A stretch of DNA of 64,000 bases from positions 62,001-126,000 of the forward strand of contig JAXMBI010000014.1 of NCBI GenBank assembly GCA_046349955.1. The letters are read 5' to 3'. Shown here piece after piece: positions 26,199-34,824 of this stretch (positions are counted from its first letter, which is position 1; each line of letters starts with the position of its first letter). The notes under the pieces are model-generated. The model worked only from the letters and a program-made list of their open reading frames with translations. It ran no database searches and was not told where the DNA came from. The translations under genes were made by a program, and so were the position numbers. The stretch comes from JBGAPH01 sp046349955. GTDB taxonomy: Bacteria; Planctomycetota; Planctomycetia; Pirellulales; JBGAPH01.

Positions 26199-27131
26199 AT
26201 GCTGCGCGTGCAAAGTCTAGGGCGTTTTGCGTTGACGATGGTGCTAGGGCTGGCGGTCGCCGCATGGGCGGCACGCGCCGAGGCCCGCGGCGGAGGACAT
26301 GGCGGAGGCCACGGCGGTGGCCACCATGGTGGGGGTCACGCCGGGGGCCACCATGGCGGCCACGAGGGACACCACACGCATACCCATCATGGAGAGCACC
26401 ACCACGATGGTCACCATGACCATCACCACGACGGCCACCATGTGCATCACCACCACTACTTCCATGGCGGCGGCGGCGCGTGGGGCGGCAATGGCTGGGG
26501 CGGCTGGGGTTGGGCCGGAGTGGCCGCGCCGCTCGGCTACGCCGCCGGCCGGGCCTACGCCGTGCCGGGCTACGGCGGTTACGGCGGCTACTACGGCGGA
26601 ACCGACACCGTGCCGCAGGTGAACGTGAACAACGCCTCGGGCGCCACCAGCAGCGACGACTCGGACTCCGACGACGACGACGACGACGATGGAGATACAG
26701 ACGCCCAAGGCACGGGCGACGATGACGATGAGGACGACGACAGTGACGACGCCGACAGCAGCACGCCGAAGGACGACGCCGACGGTCGCGGCGCCCCGCC
26801 GGTCGACTACGAGGCCCCACTCCCCAAGGACCGCGGCGCCATTCATATCAAGTTGCCCGATCCTTCGGCCGCGATCACGTTCGACGGCGAGTCGATTCTC
26901 GGCCGCGGTCCCGACCGCCTGATCCTCACCCCCTCAATCCAAGCCGGCAAGCCCTTCAAGTACCAGGTGCAGGCTACCTGGACTCAGAACGGCCAAACGG
27001 TGACCGAGCTGCGCGAAGGGACCGTGGTGGCGGGCAAGTACGCGATCGCCAACTTTGACGCTCCGGCCAATGCCGCGCCGACGGCCCGCACTTCGCAGGC
27101 GACCTCGGCCACGCAGCCGGGCACGAAATAG
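26199..27131 (+). CDS. secreted His/Gly-rich and Asp-rich protein with TIGR03000-type domain
   Basis: Protein of 310 residues. A signal peptide (FALTMVLGLAVAAWAARAEA) is followed by a His/Gly tract (about 30-90, repeats of GGGH and HHDGHH), a Gly/Tyr/Trp stretch (about 90-135) and an acidic tract of Asp/Ser with runs of six or more Asp (about 150-195). The C-terminal domain (about 215-285, IHIKLPDPSAAITFDGESIL through EGTVVAG) matches the TIGR03000 pattern common in planctomycetes. The His and Asp tracts could bind Ni/Zn/Cu and Ca respectively; this is inference from composition. The ATG at 26199 has GAAGG upstream. A strong terminator follows. Confidence 0.85.
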   Translation: MLRVQSLGRFALTMVLGLAVAAWAARAEARGGGHGGGHGGGHHGGGHAGGHHGGHEGHHTHTHHGEHHHDGHHDHHHDGHHVHHHHYFHGGGGAWGGNGWGGWGWAGVAAPLGYAAGRAYAVPGYGGYGGYYGGTDTVPQVNVNNASGATSSDDSDSDDDDDDDGDTDAQGTGDDDDEDDDSDDADSSTPKDDADGRGAPPVDYEAPLPKDRGAIHIKLPDPSAAITFDGESILGRGPDRLILTPSIQAGKPFKYQVQATWTQNGQTVTELREGTVVAGKYAIANFDAPANAAPTARTSQATSATQPGTK

Positions 27132-27162
27132 CGCCCGCGCTTTAGCGATTGCGATCAGAGGT

Positions 27163-27196
27163 CGAACGGCCGCTCCTGGGCCGTTCGGCCTTTTTT
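27163..27196 (+). terminator. intrinsic terminator after the His/Asp-rich gene
   Basis: CGAACGGCC (27163-27171) and GGCCGTTCG (27179-27187) make a perfect 9-bp stem with a 7-base loop, followed by GCC and six Ts. The last T touches the stop codon of the convergent PEP-CTERM gene. Confidence 0.85.
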
Positions 27197-27873
27197 CATG
27201 CGCGGCGCCGACGAGAGATTGCAAGCAGCCCCGCGCCTACAAGCGCGAGGAGCGCCGTGCTGGGCTCCGGCACGTAGCGCGCCGAGCGAATCTCGAGGTT
27301 GAGGAACACGTCGTTGCCGTTGAAAGAGCCGGTGATTTGGCCAGCCGCCTGGCCGACCTGGTCGAAGCTCCCGGGGTTTGGCGCGCCGGTGGGCAAGACG
27401 TCGCTGGCCAAGGCGTTGAGGGGCAGCTCCGTGTCGCGGAGGGTGATCTGCATTTGATCCACGGTCAGGCCCACGATCGATGAGGCGCCAGAGCCGCCGA
27501 GTACGTCGTAGGCGTCGATTGTGCCGATGCCCGTCGTGTAGTCGTCCAGGATCTGGATCGTGGCGTCGACCGTGCTGAAGGATTTGCCGCCGATGTCGAT
27601 CTGAAAGGCGGGCGCGCCGGTCTGTGGATACTCGCCGCGTTTGGGATCGGCGTCGCCGTCGGGAGTCGCGGTGTCGACCGTCCAGAAACCGCTGATCGCT
27701 TGTCCCTTGCTGAAGCTGCCGGTCGGATCGACGAACGAACCGAGCGGGCTGATCACTCCTTCGAAGAACACGGTCCCAAGTTCAGCCTGCGCCGAACCCA
27801 AGCACATACTCGCGACGACAACGGCGCCAGCAAGTCTCAAAGCGGCGCGGCACAAGCGGGGACAGCGGCTCAT
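27196..27873 (-). CDS. PEP-CTERM sorted exported protein
   Basis: Protein of 225 residues with an N-terminal signal peptide (LAGAVVVASMCLGSAQAEL) and the C-terminal sorting signal VPEPSTALLALVGAGLLAIS followed by RRRRA: the PEP motif, a membrane helix and a basic end. Such proteins are processed by an exosortase and placed at the cell surface or in the exopolysaccharide. The mature part (about 30-195) is beta-rich with SFSKGQAISGFWTVDTATPDG and no known catalytic motif. Two ATGs lie close: 27873 has GGAG 9 bases upstream and is chosen over 27882. No exosortase gene is in the window. Confidence 0.88.
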   Translation of the reverse strand: MSRCPRLCRAALRLAGAVVVASMCLGSAQAELGTVFFEGVISPLGSFVDPTGSFSKGQAISGFWTVDTATPDGDADPKRGEYPQTGAPAFQIDIGGKSFSTVDATIQILDDYTTGIGTIDAYDVLGGSGASSIVGLTVDQMQITLRDTELPLNALASDVLPTGAPNPGSFDQVGQAAGQITGSFNGNDVFLNLEIRSARYVPEPSTALLALVGAGLLAISRRRRA

Positions 27874-28031
27874 GGTGAACATCTCCGGGCAAGAATCGAC
27901 CGGCCAGCGCGCCGGCGGCGAGCGACCCTTCCAAAGAGGGGTCGCGCCGAAATCGTAGCAGGACGGACGCCGTCCAACAATCGACGGCGAAAATGGCAAT
28001 TCGCTCGCGACGACTGCGCGGCGGCAAAGCA

Positions 28032-28059
28032 AAGGGCCGTCCGAGATCGGACGGCCCTT
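28032..28059 (-). terminator. hairpin downstream of the second Gfo/Idh/MocA gene
   Basis: A perfect 12-bp stem (28032-28043 against 28048-28059, AAGGGCCGTCCG and its complement) closes a 4-base loop. On the minus strand it is followed by TTGCTTTGC, a weak U-rich tract, 31 bases after the stop codon. This is a very likely intrinsic terminator. Confidence 0.8.
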
Positions 28060-28090
28060 GCTAGGACTGCGTTGGCTCAACCGTGCCGCG

Positions 28091-29410
<1,320 letters not shown>

Positions 29411-29501
29411 CAGACTACCACTCCTGGAGGGGGGAAATCGGAGGAACGGGGCAGGACAGGGGGCGCGCCGGCCGGACAACCAGCCAAGCCATCGGGCGGC
29501 G

Positions 29502-30614
29502 CTAGTTGTTCGGCTTGCGGCCTTTCAGGTCCTCGGCGTCAGGACCAAACTTCGCCTTCTCTTCGTCCGAAGGCTCCACCAGCGGGCGAACTACCCGCAA
29601 GCCCAGGAACTGGGCGTCGGTGAAGTACCAAATGCTCTGCGGCAACTGCGGGTCTTGCTGCTTCCACTCTTTGCTCGAACCGCGTCGCGCCGCACTCCGC
29701 AAGGCCGGCGGATCGTCGTCCCAGGCGCCGCCCCGCGCCGCACGCGGATAGAGGGTCTTGGGCTTGACGAACGGGTTGTCGGCCTTCTTGTCGGCGAATT
29801 CTTTGTAGCCGTCGGCGGAGTACTGGTCCAGCACCCACTCGGCCACGTTGCCGTGCATGTCGTAGAGGCCGTACGGATTGGGCTTCTTCAGGCCGACCTT
29901 GTGATAGGTGTCGTCGCTGTTCTCATAGTGCCAGGCGTAGTCGCCAAGCTGGGCCGGGTCGTCGCCAAAGTGATAGGCCGTGGTCGTGCCGGCGCGGCAA
30001 GCAAACTCCCACTCCGCTTCGGTGGGCAGGCGGTAGTAGCGGCCCGTCTTCGCGGTCAGCCACTCGCAGTAGCGCTTGCCGGCCAACTGCGTCATCGAGA
30101 TGGCCGGGTAGTCGTCCTTGCCCATGCCGAAACTCATGTCGGTATAGGGCTTGGTAGGACGCGACACAGCGTCGGCCAGCTTGTCGAGGGCCGTCGTCTC
30201 GGCGCCCGTTTGTTTCCGCTCGTGAATGTCGAGACTGAACATGAATACCTCGTATTCATTCCAGGTCACCTCGTGCTTGCCCATCCAGAACGGAGCGACG
30301 GTCACCTCGTGCTGCGGTCCCTCGTCTTCGGCCCGCCCCTCTTCACTCTCCGGGCTGCCCATCAGGAACGTGCCGCCGGGGATGGGGACCATGTCGAAGG
30401 TGATGTTCCGCCCGGTGATCACCTCGGTGTAGGGCTTCATTTCGGAGGCGGCTTTGGCTTCGCTGTCGGGCACCGGGAGGACGGGGCGGGTCGACGCCTC
30501 GTTGGCCGGGGCCGCCGCGGCGGCCAAGAACATCCCGGCGCCGGCCAGAATCCCACCAAAAACACCTGCGGCCGACCGTTGCCCGTGCGGCGCACGATGA
30601 CTTACGCTGAACAT
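29502..30614 (-). CDS. formylglycine-generating enzyme-like (SUMF1 family) secreted protein
   Basis: Protein of 370 residues with a signal-like N-terminus (GVFGGILAGAGMFLAAAAAP) and one FGE-sulfatase domain (about 70-345). Hallmarks: VPIPGGTFLMGSPESE, the HEVTWNEYEVF strand, YYRLPTEAEWEFACRAG, YGLYDMHGNVAEWVLD and RGGAWDD. True formylglycine-generating enzymes activate sulfatases through two active-site Cys or a copper site; the region before GLRVVR reads FTDAQFLGLR and shows no Cys pair. The protein may therefore be a non-catalytic binding or other family member. The ATG at 30614 follows GAGGGTGAG. It starts close to, and divergently from, the ApbE open frame. Confidence 0.87.
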   Translation of the reverse strand: MFSVSHRAPHGQRSAAGVFGGILAGAGMFLAAAAAPANEASTRPVLPVPDSEAKAASEMKPYTEVITGRNITFDMVPIPGGTFLMGSPESEEGRAEDEGPQHEVTVAPFWMGKHEVTWNEYEVFMFSLDIHERKQTGAETTALDKLADAVSRPTKPYTDMSFGMGKDDYPAISMTQLAGKRYCEWLTAKTGRYYRLPTEAEWEFACRAGTTTAYHFGDDPAQLGDYAWHYENSDDTYHKVGLKKPNPYGLYDMHGNVAEWVLDQYSADGYKEFADKKADNPFVKPKTLYPRAARGGAWDDDPPALRSAARRGSSKEWKQQDPQLPQSIWYFTDAQFLGLRVVRPLVEPSDEEKAKFGPDAEDLKGRKPNN

Positions 30615-30630
30615 AGGGAAACTCACCCTC

Positions 30631-31851
30631 TTGCCGTTCCACAAACCAACGCCCCGCGAAGCCTTGCGACCCGTGGCCGCCAAACCCCCACGATACACTG
30701 CGAATCTGCACCCGGCTACCGGGGCCGCCGCCGTAGCCGGCACACTCCGTGTGCCGAATGCCAGGACTACGGCTACTCGCCACGCGGCCGCGATTGGCTC
30801 GCTCGCGGTAGCGCTCGCACTCCGCTCTCGGAGAGAGCGGGCTACTTTCTGGGCCGCGACGCTTGCCGTGTTGCTGCTCTGGGCCGACCAACCGGCGCGG
30901 GCCCAGGAGCTGCGTCGCTTCGAGTTCGCCGAAGCCCATATGGGCATGCGGTTTAAGCTCACTTTCTACGCAGCCGACCGGGAACTGGCCCACTCGGCCG
31001 CCAAGGCTGCCTTCGCACGGATCGCCGAGCTCGACCAGGTGATGAGCGACTACAAGCCCGACAGCGAGCTGAATGGCTTTATCGACGGCGCACCCCATGC
31101 CGAACCGAAGCCCCTGAGCGCCGACCTGTTCGGGGTCCTCGAGCGCTCGCAGCGGCTGGCGGCCGACAGCGGCGGCGCCTTCGACGTTACCGCGGCCCCG
31201 GTGATCCGACTTTGGCGACGAGCGCGGCGCCAGAAGGAGCTGCCCGATCCCGCGCGGCTCGCTGAGGCTCAGGCCGCCGTCGGCTACCGACGATTGGAAC
31301 TCGATCCGGTGAAGAAGACGGGGCGCCTGACCAAGCCTGGGATGCGACTGGACCTGGGAGGAATCGGCGCGGGCGTCGCCGTCGACGCGGCGCTGGCCGT
31401 GCTCCGTGAACATGGCATCAGCCGTGCGATGGTCGACGCCAGCGGCGACATCGGCGTGGGCGACCCGCCTCCTGGGGCCCGCGGTTGGCGGATCGGCCTG
31501 GGGCCGTTCGACCGACAGGAGGGCCCGCCGGTTCGCTTCGTCGAACTCGCGAACGCGGCGCTTACCACCTCGGGCGACCTGTGGCAGTTTCTCGAGATCG
31601 ACGGTCGCCGTTACTCCCACATCATCGATCCGCGGACCGGTCAGCCGCTCACCGACCGCAGCACTGTGACGGTGATCGCGGCCGACTGCACCACGGCCGA
31701 CAGCGTGGCCAAGGTCGTCAGCGTGCTCGGACCTGGAGCGGGGCTCGAGTTCATCGAGCGCATGCCTGGCGCGGCGGCTCTTTTTGCGCGGATCGGCGAT
31801 CGAGGGCTCGAAGTCTTCGAGTCGACAAGGTTCCCGCCGGCGGCGAACTAA
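30631..31851 (+). CDS. apbE: FAD:protein FMN transferase
   Basis: ApbE-family flavin transferase that links FMN covalently to threonines of partner proteins, such as NqrB/C-like subunits, outside the cytoplasm. Core motifs: AHMGMRFKLTFYA (about residue 100), the GGAFDVTAAPVIRLW segment, RLDLGGIGAGVAVDAAL, DASGDI and HIIDPRTGQP, and the metal-binding TTADSVAKVVSVLG. The signal peptide TLAVLLLWADQPARAQE lies about 75-92 residues into the open frame. The start is unresolved: the frame opens with TTG at 30631, but two copies of a dispersed palindrome (30732-30776, 30808-30845) fall within the apparent N-terminus, so real translation may begin later. The end overlaps the convergent kinase gene by 4 bases. 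Confidence 0.88.
   Translation: MPFHKPTPREALRPVAAKPPRYTANLHPATGAAAVAGTLRVPNARTTATRHAAAIGSLAVALALRSRRERATFWAATLAVLLLWADQPARAQELRRFEFAEAHMGMRFKLTFYAADRELAHSAAKAAFARIAELDQVMSDYKPDSELNGFIDGAPHAEPKPLSADLFGVLERSQRLAADSGGAFDVTAAPVIRLWRRARRQKELPDPARLAEAQAAVGYRRLELDPVKKTGRLTKPGMRLDLGGIGAGVAVDAALAVLREHGISRAMVDASGDIGVGDPPPGARGWRIGLGPFDRQEGPPVRFVELANAALTTSGDLWQFLEIDGRRYSHIIDPRTGQPLTDRSTVTVIAADCTTADSVAKVVSVLGPGAGLEFIERMPGAAALFARIGDRGLEVFESTRFPPAAN
30732..30776 (+). repeat. REP-like palindrome, copy A
   Basis: The core GGCACACTCCGTGTGCC (30739-30755) is palindromic. It is flanked by GTAGCC on the left and by CGAATGCC and CTACGGCTAC on the right. The same core and flanks recur at 59004 and 59103 (inverted). 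Confidence 0.7.
30808..30845 (+). repeat. REP-like palindrome, copy B (variant)
   Basis: GTAGCGCTCGCACTCCG then an 8-bp stem, CCGCTCTC (30822-30829) against GAGAGCGG (30833-30840), and a final GCTAC. It shares the GTAGC...GCTAC frame and the CTC-CGG centre with the other copies. Confidence 0.6.
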
Positions 31852-34292
31852 CGTTCGGGCCGGGGTATGCGCTCGGCCAGCGAAGCCAGCAAATGGAGCA
31901 GCTCGTCGAAGGCGACCGGCTTGAGCAAGTGAGCGTCGAAGCCAGCCTCGCGGGCTTGCTGCCGATCGCCGTCGAGCCCATAGCCCGAGACGGCGACCAG
32001 CCCCATGCCGGCCAAGTCGGACCGCTGACGAATGCGCTGGGCAACCTCGAAGCCGCTCAGGCCCGGCAGCCCGATATCCAGCAGCACGATGTCGGGGCGC
32101 TGCGCTTCGGCCTGTCGAAGACCATCGCGGCCGTCGAAAGCCAGCTCGACCTCGTGCCCCACCTTGCGCAGCAAGAGCGCCATGCTGCGGGCCGAGTCTT
32201 GATTGTCGTCGACCACCAACACGCGGAGCGGCCGCGTGGGCCGTCGCGCCGCGGGCGCCGGGGTCGACGCGGGAGCGGCGCCGACGGCCAGCGGCAGCCG
32301 TACCTCGAACTCGCTGCCGCGCCCTGGGCCCTCGCTGCGGACGACGATCGAGCCGCCGTGCAGCGCCACCAAGCGCTGCACGATCGTCAGGCCGATGCCC
32401 AAGCCTCCTTGGGAGCGGTCGAGGGAGCGGCCAACCTGGGCGAAGAGATCGAAGATCGTGCTGATCATATCCGGTGGAATGCCGACGCCATTGTCCCGCA
32501 CGGTGAGGGTGGCCCAGTCTTGGTCGACCGTCTGCAAGACCTCGATGCGGCCGCCGTGGTCGGAGTATTTGACCGCGTTGGTCAGCAGGTTGACCACGAT
32601 CTGTTCGAGGCGGGTCGGGTCGCCGTCGATCTGGGCCGCGGCGCCGCGGCCGAGGAGCAGCGTTTGGCTTTTTTGGTCGGCGCTGGGCCGCACGACCTCA
32701 ACGGCCGCGCGAACGATTTGGCCGAGGTCGACGAGCTGCCGGCGCAGGGTGATCTTGCCGCGGGTAATGCGGGCCACGTCGAGTAGATCCTCGATCAGCC
32801 GCGTCAGATGCCGACATTGCCGGGAGACAATGCTCGCGCTGGCGGCGACCTCAGCAGGCTCTGCGTGAGTGGAGAGGAGTTCGGCCGCGGCCGTGATGGC
32901 CGACAGGGGATTTCGGAGCTCATGGGCGAGCATCGCCAAGAACTCGTCCTTGCGACGATCGTTGTCGCGCAGCTCGTCGTAGAGCCGGGCATTCTCGAGG
33001 GCCACGGAGGCCATGCGGGCCAACTGCACCAGGATCGCTTCGTCGTCTTCGCTAAAGTCACCCTCCCCGCGATCGGAAAGCTGCACGAGCCCCTGCCGCG
33101 AGCCGTCGCGGGCAACGAGCGGCACCGCCAGCCAGCCCCGAATGGGAGGTCTGTCCCCCCAGTGCGACACGAGTTGCCGGCCGATTGCGTCCGCCTCGAG
33201 TTCGGCCTGGGAGAAGCGGCATGCGCGGAGCGGGTCACGACAGAGGGAATTGGCCAGCCGATCGAGGAACGCCGAGCCGTCAAGGCGGTCGTGGGGCGCA
33301 CCGGAAGGGTCGAAGGACAGGGAGTGGATCGGCGGCTGCCCCGCCGCTTCGGCCAAGGTCGCGTAGGCCTGCCTCGCGCCCACGATCTGACGCGCCTCGC
33401 TCGTCAGGAGATCGAGGGTGGAGCGCAGATCGCGGGCGGAGTTGAGCCGTGTGGCCGCCTCGGCCAGCGCGCGAAGCTGTTGGGCCTGCGTTTGCACCCG
33501 GAGCACGGCCTGGCGGGGCTCGGTGATGTCGCGCGTCGTGCCGATGAACCGCGTGGCGTTGCCGGCGGCGTCGAAGTAGGCCCGCCCGCGGGTGGCCAGC
33601 CAGCGCTCGGCGCGGTCGCGCCTTCGCGAGATTCGGAACTCGGCGGCAAACTCGCCGCTTCCTCGCGGCGAGAGCGCGCGACGGCCGCTGGCCAAGACCG
33701 CCGCTCGGTCCTGCGGATGGACGTTGGCCAGAAACTCGCGGAGAGTGACCGGCGTGCCGGGGGGCACGCCGAACATGTCGCGGCAGCGATCGCACCACTG
33801 GACGGCCTCGGTCTGGGGATTGAAGTCCCATAGTCCTAGCCGCGTCGAGTCGACGGCCAGCCGCAGCCGCTCCTCGTTCTCCAGCAGCGCCTGCTCGGCT
33901 CGGCGCCGTTGCCGGCGCTCTTCCGCCTCGCGCAGCGCGCGGCGGATCGCGGGAGTCAACCGCTCGAGACGCGATTTGAGCACGTAATCGGTCGCGCCTT
34001 GCTTGAGCGTTTCGATCGCCAAGTCTTCGCCCAGCATGCCCGAGAGAAAAATGAAGGGCACGTCGGGGGACACCTGCCCCACGTGATCGAGGGCGGCCAA
34101 GCCGCCGAAGAGCGGCACCATGTAGTCCGCCAGGATCAGGTCGTAGTCGCCGTTCTCGACGGCGCGGCGGAAATCGTCTTCGTTGTCGACGCGCGTGAAC
34201 TCCACGTCCATCCCGTTGCGGGCCAGCTCGGCCTGGATCAATTCGGCGTCGAGGGCGCTGTCCTCGAGGTGTAGGATGCGTACGGTGCTCAT
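31848..34292 (-). CDS. hybrid sensor histidine kinase: REC-PAS-GAF-HisKA-HATPase-REC
   Basis: Protein of about 814 residues. Domains in order: receiver 1 (about 4-120, HLEDSALDAELI, LILADYMVPLFGG), PAS/PAC (about 140-260, ending FIGTTRDITEP), GAF (about 285-435), HisKA (about 445-510, MLAHELRNPLSAIT with the phospho-His), HATPase (about 555-665, NLLTNAVKYSD, RDNGVGIPPD, GGLGIGLTIVQ) and receiver 2 (about 690-805, VLVVDDNQDSARS, DIVLLDIGLPGLSG, KPVAF). It lies downstream of the phytochrome kinase and its receiver on the same strand after an ~80-base gap, so it may be the next relay in light signalling. The ATG at 34292 is preferred to GTG 34319 without strong evidence. Confidence 0.92.
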   Translation of the reverse strand: MSTVRILHLEDSALDAELIQAELARNGMDVEFTRVDNEDDFRRAVENGDYDLILADYMVPLFGGLAALDHVGQVSPDVPFIFLSGMLGEDLAIETLKQGATDYVLKSRLERLTPAIRRALREAEERRQRRRAEQALLENEERLRLAVDSTRLGLWDFNPQTEAVQWCDRCRDMFGVPPGTPVTLREFLANVHPQDRAAVLASGRRALSPRGSGEFAAEFRISRRRDRAERWLATRGRAYFDAAGNATRFIGTTRDITEPRQAVLRVQTQAQQLRALAEAATRLNSARDLRSTLDLLTSEARQIVGARQAYATLAEAAGQPPIHSLSFDPSGAPHDRLDGSAFLDRLANSLCRDPLRACRFSQAELEADAIGRQLVSHWGDRPPIRGWLAVPLVARDGSRQGLVQLSDRGEGDFSEDDEAILVQLARMASVALENARLYDELRDNDRRKDEFLAMLAHELRNPLSAITAAAELLSTHAEPAEVAASASIVSRQCRHLTRLIEDLLDVARITRGKITLRRQLVDLGQIVRAAVEVVRPSADQKSQTLLLGRGAAAQIDGDPTRLEQIVVNLLTNAVKYSDHGGRIEVLQTVDQDWATLTVRDNGVGIPPDMISTIFDLFAQVGRSLDRSQGGLGIGLTIVQRLVALHGGSIVVRSEGPGRGSEFEVRLPLAVGAAPASTPAPAARRPTRPLRVLVVDDNQDSARSMALLLRKVGHEVELAFDGRDGLRQAEAQRPDIVLLDIGLPGLSGFEVAQRIRQRSDLAGMGLVAVSGYGLDGDRQQAREAGFDAHLLKPVAFDELLHLLASLAERIPRPER

Positions 34293-34374
34293 CTCGGCTC
34301 GCTCTGCGGTTTCCTCCACAACCTGGTTGCGAACGGCGCGCCGTTTGGCGCGCGTTCCAGGGGACTTTCGTCAA

Positions 34375-34824
34375 TCAGCGGCGGGGGCGGGCGCTGCCTG
34401 GGGGCGGCTCGTTGAGCACGGCCCAGAACACTCCTAGGTCCTCAATGGCGCTGATGAACGCTTGAAAGGCCATCGGCTTGACGACGTAGGCGTTGACGCC
34501 CAGCTCGTAGCTGCGGAGCAAGTCTTCTTCTTCCCGCGACGAGGTGAGCATAACGATCGGGATGTTGCGGAGCTCGACGTCGCCGCGAACCGTCTCGAGC
34601 ACCTGCAGGCCGTCGAGGCGGGGCAACTTGAGGTCGAGCAGCACCACCGCCGGGTTGCCCTGCGCCCGCGCGCTGTATTGCCCACGGCGATACAAGTAGT
34701 CGAGCGCTTCGACGCCGTCGCGGGCCACGTCGACCGCATTGGCCAATTGGCTCTGCTCGAGCGCCAGCAGCGACAGCTCCAAATCCTTGGGATTGTCTTC
34801 GACCAGCAGAATCGGCTTAAGCAT
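34375..34824 (-). CDS. single-domain response regulator (Rcp1-like)
   Basis: Receiver-only protein of 149 residues. It has the acidic pair in ILLVEDNPKDLELSLLAL, the phospho-acceptor Asp in VVLLDLKLPRLDGLQVLE, the switch Thr/Ser in IVMLTSSREEEDL and the Lys in YVVKPMAFQAF. The E-D-N-P-x-D start and the LKLPRLDG motif are those of Rcp1-type receivers that partner phytochrome kinases. No output domain exists, so it should act in a phosphorelay or by protein binding. Its start overlaps the end of the bacteriophytochrome gene by 8 bases. Confidence 0.95.
   Translation of the reverse strand: MLKPILLVEDNPKDLELSLLALEQSQLANAVDVARDGVEALDYLYRRGQYSARAQGNPAVVLLDLKLPRLDGLQVLETVRGDVELRNIPIVMLTSSREEEDLLRSYELGVNAYVVKPMAFQAFISAIEDLGVFWAVLNEPPPGSARPRR

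Noticed and set aside
26199..26850. Minus-strand frames rich in Val/Ala/Met opposite the His/Asp tracts
   Set aside because: They result from reading the CAC/GAC repeats backwards; the plus-strand protein has a signal peptide, a ribosome site and a known-type domain.
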